From assembly GCF_900112025.1 (NCBI RefSeq), contig NZ_FOKL01000002.1, positions 148,339 through 212,338 on the forward strand: a DNA stretch of 64,000 nt, given 5' to 3'. The notes beneath the pieces were generated by a model. That model was not told the origin of the DNA. It made no database searches and saw only the letters and a program-made list of their open reading frames with translations. The DNA comes from Janthinobacterium sp. 344 (GTDB taxonomy: Bacteria > Pseudomonadota > Gammaproteobacteria > Burkholderiales > Burkholderiaceae_D). Made by a program: the position numbers and the translations under genes. Each line of letters opens with the position of its first letter. Position 1 is the first letter of the stretch. Below are positions 51,138-60,281 of the stretch, one piece after another.

Positions 51138-52339
51138 GAAATGTCGCCGGCCAGGTCAAAGATGGGCATGTACAGCAGGATCACGATGGCCCCCACCACC
51201 AGGCCGATGGCGGCCATCAGCAGGGGTTCGAAGGTGCGCGTGAAACGGTCGATCCAGCGGCTGATTTCGCCGTCATAAAAGGCCGCCGACTGCGTCAGCA
51301 TGGGGCCCATGTCGCCCGTGCGCTCGCCCACGCGCAGCATGCGCAGGGAAATCGGCGTCGTCAATTGATGCTGCTCGAATGCGGACGACAGGGGCTGGCC
51401 CGCCTCGACGGCCCCACGCGCCTGCTGCAGGGACGCCTGCATGCGCGGCGAGACCATCGCCTGCACGGTGGAAATCGCCTGCACGATGGTGATGCCCCCT
51501 TCGGAGAGCATGCCCAGGGTCAGGTACAGGCGCGACAATTCATAGATGCGCACGCGCTCGCCGATGCCGGGCAATTTGGCCAGCAGGCGCGCCACGCCGC
51601 CGTTGCGCAGCACGCGGCGCACGGCCGTGACCACGGCGCTGCCGACGATGGCCACGCCGGCCAGCAGCAGCACGCCATGCTCGGTGACGAACTGGCCCCA
51701 GCTGAGCATGACCTGCGACATCCATGGCAGGTTGCGCCCGGCACCCTGGTAGACCTCGGCGAAGCGCGGCACCACGTAGCTGATCAGGAAAGCGCTGACG
51801 CCGCCGCCCACGGCCAGCAGGATGGCGGGGTAGATGGCGGCGCTGACGATCTTGCCGCGCACGATATCGATGCGCTGCTGGTAATCGATGTAGCGCGACA
51901 GGGCGCGCGGCAGGTCGCTGGTGCCTTCGGCCGCCTTGACGATGCCGATGTACAAGGGAGGGAACAGTTCGGCCTGCTCCGCCAGCACGGCGGAAAAGCG
52001 CTTGCCCTCACGCAAGCCCTCGAGCAGGCGCGTGAGCACGCCGCGCGTGGCCGGCGAGGCTTCCTTTTCCAGCAAGGCTTCCAGCGCCTCGACGATGCCG
52101 AGGCCCGCGTTGAGCAGGGCCAGCAATTCCTGGCTGAACAGCAGCAGCGGCAGGGCCCGCGCCCGCTGGCGTCCGGCGGCGCTGAACGGCGTGGCGCGCA
52201 CGGGCCGGATGGCGCTGACGAACAGGCCGCGCGCCTCGGCCTGGCGGCGCGCATCGGCTTCGTCGCGCCCATCGATCACACAGGTCAACAGGGTCGACAC
52301 CGTCTGGTCGGAGGCAAGCGCGCGCACTTCAAACTGCAT
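51134..52339 (-). CDS. GspF/PilC-type inner membrane platform protein
   Basis: Protein of 401 aa with two T2SSF repeats (about 67-190 and 270-395) separated by membrane helices. The conserved segments LLLFSQELLALLNAGLGIVEAL and AMVSPRMQASL are visible. It is the rotating assembly platform of the pseudopilus. 36 nt from gspG. Confidence 0.93.
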   Translation of the reverse strand: MQFEVRALASDQTVSTLLTCVIDGRDEADARRQAEARGLFVSAIRPVRATPFSAAGRQRARALPLLLFSQELLALLNAGLGIVEALEALLEKEASPATRGVLTRLLEGLREGKRFSAVLAEQAELFPPLYIGIVKAAEGTSDLPRALSRYIDYQQRIDIVRGKIVSAAIYPAILLAVGGGVSAFLISYVVPRFAEVYQGAGRNLPWMSQVMLSWGQFVTEHGVLLLAGVAIVGSAVVTAVRRVLRNGGVARLLAKLPGIGERVRIYELSRLYLTLGMLSEGGITIVQAISTVQAMVSPRMQASLQQARGAVEAGQPLSSAFEQHQLTTPISLRMLRVGERTGDMGPMLTQSAAFYDGEISRWIDRFTRTFEPLLMAAIGLVVGAIVILLYMPIFDLAGDIS

Positions 52340-52375
52340 GATGGCGTATCCGTAGAGAAGAAATGACTGCTGGCG

Positions 52376-52819
52376 CTATTGCGAGCTGATGTCGGCATTC
52401 TCGCCGCTGCCGCCCGGCTGGCCATCCTTGCCCATGGAGACGATATCGTATTCGCCCTTGCTGCCGGGCGCGCGGTATTGATAGGCATGGCCCCACGGAT
52501 CGAGCGGCACGGCTTTTTTCAGGTAGGGACCGTTCCAGCGCGTGCCGGCGGTCGGGGGGGCGACCAGCAGCGCGGCCAGCCCCTCTTCCGTGGTCGGATA
52601 GCGGCCCACGTCGAGCCGGTAAGTGTCGAGCGATTTTTCAAACGCCTCGATCTGTGCCTTGGCCACCGTCACCTCGGACTTGCCCAGCTGGGCGAAATAC
52701 TTGGGACCGACATACGCGGCGAGCAAGCCGATGATGACGATAACGACCAACAATTCGAGCAATGTAAAGCCGCGCGCCCGGCGCGCCGCCGTGAAACCCT
52801 GCCTGTGTGCTGCATGCAT
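52376..52819 (-). CDS. Major pseudopilin GspG
   Basis: Pseudopilin of 147 aa: leader ending RARG, then FTLLELLVVIVIIGLLAAYVG with Glu5. The C-terminus has the GspG calcium-site pattern (TRWNGPYLKKAVPLDPWGHAYQYR and DIVSMGKDGQPGG). ATG 52819 is used, with AAGGGG 7 nt upstream; an in-frame extension from 52894 is not. First gene of the operon. A run of seven G occurs in the coding sequence (52554-52560). Confidence 0.93.
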   Translation of the reverse strand: MHAAHRQGFTAARRARGFTLLELLVVIVIIGLLAAYVGPKYFAQLGKSEVTVAKAQIEAFEKSLDTYRLDVGRYPTTEEGLAALLVAPPTAGTRWNGPYLKKAVPLDPWGHAYQYRAPGSKGEYDIVSMGKDGQPGGSGENADISSQ

Positions 52820-53292
52820 CCGGATACCCCTTTTACTGACATTCAATCCATTGCGCCCACGTGCACAGCTGGTGGCCACGCACAGGCGGCGCACGCTTGC
52901 CTGATGCTCGTCAGCCTACCATGCCGATTGTGGTTAATACAATCTTTTTATTTGTACTGTGAACAACAAATTCCATGGGAAACCATCGCGGCGACAGCGC
53001 GGTGGCGGTTCCGCAAGATGCGCCGGCATGGTAGCGGGACTAACCTGCAATCAACTATTTTCAATTGGGAAGCAAGTAACTATCGGTTTCATTTTCCATA
53101 GTAAAAGATAAATTTTATTCATTCAAAATTTGTAACCTTCAAATTAAATTTGAAAGAATATTGCACAATAGAATTGCATCTTTTGCTATAGTAAAAATCA
53201 ATTTTTTGCCGATTGGTCTTATCCGGCCAGCAGCAAGGGATTGAAGAAGACGCAAAACATATTGCATCCTTAAAACTACCAAGGGAAGATCC
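52820..53292. other. Gene-free region upstream of the secretion operon and PEP-CTERM gene
   Basis: AT-rich stretch carrying the divergent promoters of the secretion operon and the PEP-CTERM gene. A perfect inverted repeat, TTCAAAT (53138-53144) and ATTTGAA (53148-53154), could be an operator. On the minus strand TTGTTC and TGTATT near 52940-52970 are weak promoter-like elements. On the plus strand TTGCAC and TATAGT (about 53163 and 53190) are poorly spaced. No RNA gene is seen. Confidence 0.4.
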
Positions 53293-54048
53293 ATGACTCA
53301 TATCGTGCAATCGCAATCCGGCCGTCCGGCCACGTTCCCCCTCAAACACATCGCTGCCGCCGCCTTGCTGGCGCTGGCCGGCGGCGCCGCCCCGGCCGCC
53401 ATGGCCGGCGTGATCGACTTCAACAATTTCGACAATACCTTTGTCGGCCACACGGATTACTTCGAAACGGGCGGCTTCCGCCTGACGGGCGAGTCGAATG
53501 TCCTGGGCGCCAACCCTGGCGACCTGGTGGGCGCCATCCTGGACGGCAGCGACCGCTATTCCTGCGATATCGCCTGCCCGACCAACAACAGCAGCAATTA
53601 CTATGCGGCGCTGAACGACGGCATCCTCTTCCTCGAGGCCAGCCAGCCAGGCGGCCTGGTCAGCGTACAAGGCTTCGACGCCAGCTTCATCGGCCATGCC
53701 CAGGGCATCTCGTATCCAGCCGTTTCCGGCCTGCTGCGCCTGCAAGGCTTCTATGCCGACGGTAGTTCCGTGTATGAAACCTACCAGCTCGGCGGCCCCA
53801 TCGGCGGCAACTTCCTGTTCCAGCATTACGACACCAGCAGCAGCTTCGGCAGCCAGCAGTTCGCCTCGGTAGCCTTCTTCGGCTTCAGCTGCAACACGGC
53901 GGGCAGCTGCAGCGCCTTCAGCACCAACAAGGGCCAGTTCGCGCTCGACAATATCGTCGCCTCGGTACCGGAGCCATCGACCTACGCCATGCTGCTGCTG
54001 GGCCTGGCCGGCGTGGGCTTTGCCGCGCGCCGCCGCCAGCAAGCCTGA
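53293..54048 (+). CDS. PEP-CTERM sorting domain protein (second)
   Basis: Exported protein of 251 aa with a long signal peptide (about 1-38, AAMA) and a C-terminal signal VPEPSTYAMLLLGLAGVGFAARRRQ. The mature part is acidic, Gly-rich and probably beta-rich with four Cys (SCDIACP, SCNTAGSC). Ribosome site AAGGGAAG. It is 43 nt before the S8 protease gene and probably in the same unit. Confidence 0.88.
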   Translation: MTHIVQSQSGRPATFPLKHIAAAALLALAGGAAPAAMAGVIDFNNFDNTFVGHTDYFETGGFRLTGESNVLGANPGDLVGAILDGSDRYSCDIACPTNNSSNYYAALNDGILFLEASQPGGLVSVQGFDASFIGHAQGISYPAVSGLLRLQGFYADGSSVYETYQLGGPIGGNFLFQHYDTSSSFGSQQFASVAFFGFSCNTAGSCSAFSTNKGQFALDNIVASVPEPSTYAMLLLGLAGVGFAARRRQQA

Positions 54049-54091
54049 TGCGTCCTTTTCCGATCCCGCTACCGTTACCAGGAAACCATTC

Positions 54092-57256
<3,165 letters not shown>

Positions 57257-57278
57257 CGGCAACGTTCTGACGTGACAC

Positions 57279-57308
57279 AACGCGCCCTGCGGGGCGCGTT
57301 TTTTTTGG
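57279..57308 (+). terminator. Terminator of the S8 protease gene
   Basis: AACGCGCCC (57279-57287) pairs with GGGCGCGTT around TGC, followed by a run of T. Confidence 0.85.
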
Positions 57309-57426
57309 CTATGTCACAGGAATCCTGATGCCGCCTGATGCGGCGCGACGCACCATTGTCCATCCGGCGCCGGCCCCGCTGTCGCCAGCCTCGGCCTCGA
57401 TGAACGCTATTGCCTGCTGCAAATAG

Positions 57427-57519
57427 CGCTACCTGGGCATGATCGAATGGCAGGATGCCAACGGCGCGACGGCGGCATCGACCTTCGTGACGGTCAAAGC
57501 TAAGGCGGCAGCGCAATAA
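57427..57519 (+). pseudogene. Remnant of a second S8 peptidase C-terminus
   Basis: A 30-codon stretch reading RYLGMIEWQDANG... and ending in TAA matches the C-terminal end of the intact S8 protease (RYLGGVVFLDGNN). It begins directly after an in-frame TAG and has no start codon. It is a leftover of a lost S8 gene copy. The rest of 57311-57619 shows no gene. Confidence 0.7.
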
Positions 57520-57619
57520 ACGGTGCTGCCATGGACGGGGAGACGGCAAGGCAGCGCCGCCCTCCCCGTTCTGCCACGGGAGTACAATCGTTGCACGACC
57601 TCGCATGAAAGGAAGCGAC

Positions 57620-58072
57620 ATGCCCACACGCACTCTGACCTTCGCCCTGCTCGCCACTGCCGCCAGCCTGGCCGGCGCCGTGCAAACGGACGGGCAGGCG
57701 CCCGCCGCGCAGGCACGGCGCGCCTACATCGTGCAACTGGCCGATGCGCCGCTGGCCGCCTACACGGGCGGCGTGCCGGGCCTGGCGCCCGCCATCGCCC
57801 AGGGCCGGCGCCTCGACACGGGCAGCGAGGCGGCGCGCCGCTACACGGCCTACCTGGAAGACAAGCAGAATGCCGTGCTGGCGCTGGTGGCCGAAGCGCC
57901 CGTGCAGTACCGCTACACCGTGACCTTGAACGGTTTTGCCGCCATGCTGACGCCGGACGAAGCGGCGCGCCTGAAGGCGCACCCTGGCGTGCTGCAAGTA
58001 TCGCTGAGCACGGTGGAACATGTGAATGAAAGTGGCGGGATGAAACAGGGACGCCCGCAGGATCAGCTGTGA
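57620..58072 (+). CDS. Free-standing I9 propeptide protein (S8 fragment or inhibitor)
   Basis: Protein of 150 aa with a signal peptide (about 1-20) and an I9-type prodomain (about 33-130, YIVQLADAP, YRYTVTLNGFAAML). It is closely similar to the N-terminal part of the intact S8 protease upstream. No catalytic domain follows; the frame stops after a short unrelated tail (GGMKQGRPQDQL). The ribosome site AAAGGAAG precedes ATG 57620, so it is likely expressed. It is either a truncated S8 gene or a stand-alone protease inhibitor. The last 10 nt overlap the convergent LuxR gene. Confidence 0.7.
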   Translation: MPTRTLTFALLATAASLAGAVQTDGQAPAAQARRAYIVQLADAPLAAYTGGVPGLAPAIAQGRRLDTGSEAARRYTAYLEDKQNAVLALVAEAPVQYRYTVTLNGFAAMLTPDEAARLKAHPGVLQVSLSTVEHVNESGGMKQGRPQDQL

Positions 58073-58740
58073 TGGCCGATCAGCCGTAGCGCCATGCCAC
58101 GCGTGACGGCTTGCGTGCGGTTGCTCACGCCCAATAATTTATAGATGCGCTGCAAGTGGCTTTTCACGGTCCAGCCGCTGATGCCGAGGATCAAGCCCAC
58201 TTCCTCGTTGCTCTTGCCGATACTGACCCAGCGCAAGATCTCCAGTTCGCGGGCGCTGGCCGCGCGCGGCGCGGCGATGGTGCGCGGCGGGAGGCTGTCC
58301 GGCAATGCCAGCCAGTGCAACTGCAGATACGGCAGCAGCAATTCCAGCACATACGCCTGGCGCGCCGCGTCCGCCCCGGGCATCGGCGTGGCATGCAGCG
58401 CAAACAGACTGCCGCCACCGGCCGCCAGGTTGCCATGCACGAGCACCTGATCGATCATGCGCGCCTGCTGGCCCGCCGCGCGCCAGGCCCGCGCCAGCTG
58501 CGCCACCTGCTCCTGGAGCACGCATAATTGCCCCGTATCGAGCACGGCGCTATGCCACGCTTCGCTGCGCAGCACGGCGCCGTCGCCCCCCAGCTGCGCG
58601 CAGACGAGGACGGCGTGCGGCAGCAACGCCTGCAGCGGCCCCTGGCTCCACAGGAAGAAATCGCTGCGCGCGGCGATGCCATGCGCGCCGACGATGGCAT
58701 GCAGCAGATATTCCTGCTCCCTGGCCGTCAGCGGCATCAT
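58063..58740 (-). CDS. EpsA-like LuxR-type transcription regulator
   Basis: Protein of 225 aa with a C-terminal LuxR helix-turn-helix (about 160-215: ARELEILRWVSIGKSNEEVG). The N-terminal about 150 residues (MMPLTAREQEYLLHAIVGAHG, FFLWSQGPLQALLPHAVLV) resemble EpsA, the regulator found with exosortase/PEP-CTERM loci (recalled family TIGR03020; not checked). It probably controls polysaccharide or PEP-CTERM genes. It overlaps the response regulator upstream by 4 nt (ATGA). Confidence 0.75.
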   Translation of the reverse strand: MMPLTAREQEYLLHAIVGAHGIAARSDFFLWSQGPLQALLPHAVLVCAQLGGDGAVLRSEAWHSAVLDTGQLCVLQEQVAQLARAWRAAGQQARMIDQVLVHGNLAAGGGSLFALHATPMPGADAARQAYVLELLLPYLQLHWLALPDSLPPRTIAAPRAASARELEILRWVSIGKSNEEVGLILGISGWTVKSHLQRIYKLLGVSNRTQAVTRGMALRLIGHHS

Positions 58741-59438
58741 GCGCAGGCGGCGTCACACGCCTGGTAACGGTAGCCGCTGCCGCGCACGGTTTCGATATGG
58801 TGGCCGCAGCCGCCCGGCTGCAAGGCGTGGCGCAAGCGCCCCACGTGGGCATCGACCGTGCGTTCATCCAGATAGGCGGCCTGGCCCCACACCTGGTCCA
58901 GCAGTTGCGCGCGACTGTGCACCCTGCCGGGATGGTCCATGAGGAAATGCAGCAGCTTGAATTCCACGCGGCCCAGATTGATGGGCACCTTGCCGGCCGT
59001 CACGCGCAAGGTATGGGGATCGAGGCGCAGCGCCGCCTGGCCGCCTGCGTCGCGCAACAGCATGCGCGCGCGTCGGCGCAGCAGCGCGTGCACGCGGGCC
59101 AGCATCTCGCGCGGGCCGAAGGGCTTGCACAGGTAATCATCGGCACCGCTTTCCAGCGCCAGCACCTTGTCGTGCTCGCTGTCGCGCGCGCTGGCCATGA
59201 TGATGGGCAATTCGCACAGCGCGCCATCCTGGCGCAGCTGGCGCAGCAAGGTAATCCCCGAGGCGTCCGGCAACTCCCATTCCAGCAGCAGCAAGTCGGG
59301 CGCATCCACGGCCATCAGCGCCTGCGCGCCGCGCGCGTTCAGGGCGCAACTGACCCGGTAGCCGGCCCCTTCAAGGTTATGCAGCAGCAAGGCTTGCATG
59401 GCGGGCGCGGGATCGAGCAGCAGAATATGACGGCGCAT
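58737..59438 (-). CDS. OmpR/PhoB-type response regulator with Asp-to-Glu phospho-site
   Basis: Protein of 233 aa with a receiver and a winged-helix domain (VEFKLLHFLMDHPGRVHSRAQLLDQVWG, DERTVDAHVGRLRHAL). The phospho-acceptor position, normally Asp in LLDWMLP, is Glu in LLEWELP (about residue 53). The N-terminal acidic pair is reduced to a single Asp (LLLDPAPAM). The conserved Lys (CKPF) is kept. Such receivers usually work without phosphorylation or mimic the active state. No kinase is adjacent. ATG 59438 follows AAGGATGCATC. It leads the two-gene unit with the EpsA-like gene. Confidence 0.88.
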   Translation of the reverse strand: MRRHILLLDPAPAMQALLLHNLEGAGYRVSCALNARGAQALMAVDAPDLLLLEWELPDASGITLLRQLRQDGALCELPIIMASARDSEHDKVLALESGADDYLCKPFGPREMLARVHALLRRRARMLLRDAGGQAALRLDPHTLRVTAGKVPINLGRVEFKLLHFLMDHPGRVHSRAQLLDQVWGQAAYLDERTVDAHVGRLRHALQPGGCGHHIETVRGSGYRYQACDAACA

Positions 59439-59584
59439 GATGCATCCTTCCGAAAAAGTTGGCGGCCCTCCATGAAAAACTAGACGGCCCGACAAGTTTT
59501 TGACTATGCATCAAGCGTAAAACGCTGACTAATACAATTTAGTTTCCTGATTTATAGCTATTCCAAATAAATAGGCGAAAAAAA

Positions 59585-59613
59585 AACACAGCGCACCAGG
59601 GGCGCGCTGTGTT
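59585..59613 (-). terminator. Terminator of the nuclease-PEP-CTERM unit
   Basis: AACACAGCGC (59585-59594) pairs with GCGCTGTGTT (59604-59613) around a 9-nt loop. The A run before it is a T run on the minus strand. Bases 59439-59584 carry the response-regulator promoter region; GCGT and ACGC (59514-59524) form a small inverted repeat. Confidence 0.85.
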
Positions 59614-59632
59614 CAGGCGGGACAACTGTACC

Positions 59633-60271
59633 TTATGCCGGCATGACGGGCTGGCGGCGGCGCAGGGCAAAACCGATCAGCGCCAGGCCGCCCGTCAGCA
59701 TCAGCCATTCCGACGCTTCCGGCACGGCCGAGATCGAAGCGATGTTGGCATAGGTGCTGCCGGCGATGCTGGCGGGCACGCCGCCATTGAGCGGCGTCAG
59801 TTCGAACTGCAGCAGGTTGCCATTCACGTTGCCCAGGTAAGCCGTGCCGCTAGCATCGAGCAAGCCCACGCCGAAGGTCGTGCCCGCATTGCCGGCCGTG
59901 TTCAAGAAGTCGCCGCCAAAGACGATGTTGAAGGCGAACTTGCCGCCCAGGGTCACGTTATGAAACCAATCGTTGTAGGCACCGCTGTTGCCGAAGGTCA
60001 AGCTGCCGGGTACGCTGCCGCTGACATTGCCTTCCTGCGATTCCAGCGCGCCGAAGGCGCCCGAGAAGTTGCTCAGGGTGGCGCTGGCGCCCGGTGCGGG
60101 ACTGTTGCCGGCGATAAAGGCGAAGTCGAGGAAGCCGGCGCCGGAAAAGGCGCTCGTGTCGATTTCCACGTGATAGCCGAGCGGGTCCGCCAGCGCCAGG
60201 CTGCTGCTGCCAGCGAGCAAGGCGGCCAGCACGGCGCGGCGCAGGGTGAGATTGAATTTTACTGTCAACAT
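59633..60271 (-). CDS. PEP-CTERM sorting domain protein (third)
   Basis: Exported protein of 212 aa with a signal peptide (about 1-29, ALA) and a C-terminal signal VPEASEWLMLTGGLALIGFALRRRQ. The third residue of the motif is Ala and not Pro, so the PEP is reduced to PEA. The mature part is Gly/Ala/Asn-rich and beta-like. It starts 10 nt after the nuclease stop and is co-transcribed with it. Confidence 0.85.
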   Translation of the reverse strand: MLTVKFNLTLRRAVLAALLAGSSSLALADPLGYHVEIDTSAFSGAGFLDFAFIAGNSPAPGASATLSNFSGAFGALESQEGNVSGSVPGSLTFGNSGAYNDWFHNVTLGGKFAFNIVFGGDFLNTAGNAGTTFGVGLLDASGTAYLGNVNGNLLQFELTPLNGGVPASIAGSTYANIASISAVPEASEWLMLTGGLALIGFALRRRQPVMPA

Positions 60272-60281
60272 GATGGTGTCC

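Noticed and set aside
48954-51278. A 774-codon plus-strand frame opposite the GspE and PilM-like genes
   Set aside because: Spans two real genes and a junction; composition is that of antisense GC-rich DNA.
52551-52560. G7 tract as a sequencing error causing frameshift
   Set aside because: The frame is intact through the tract and the C-terminal GspG pattern continues, so no error is implied.
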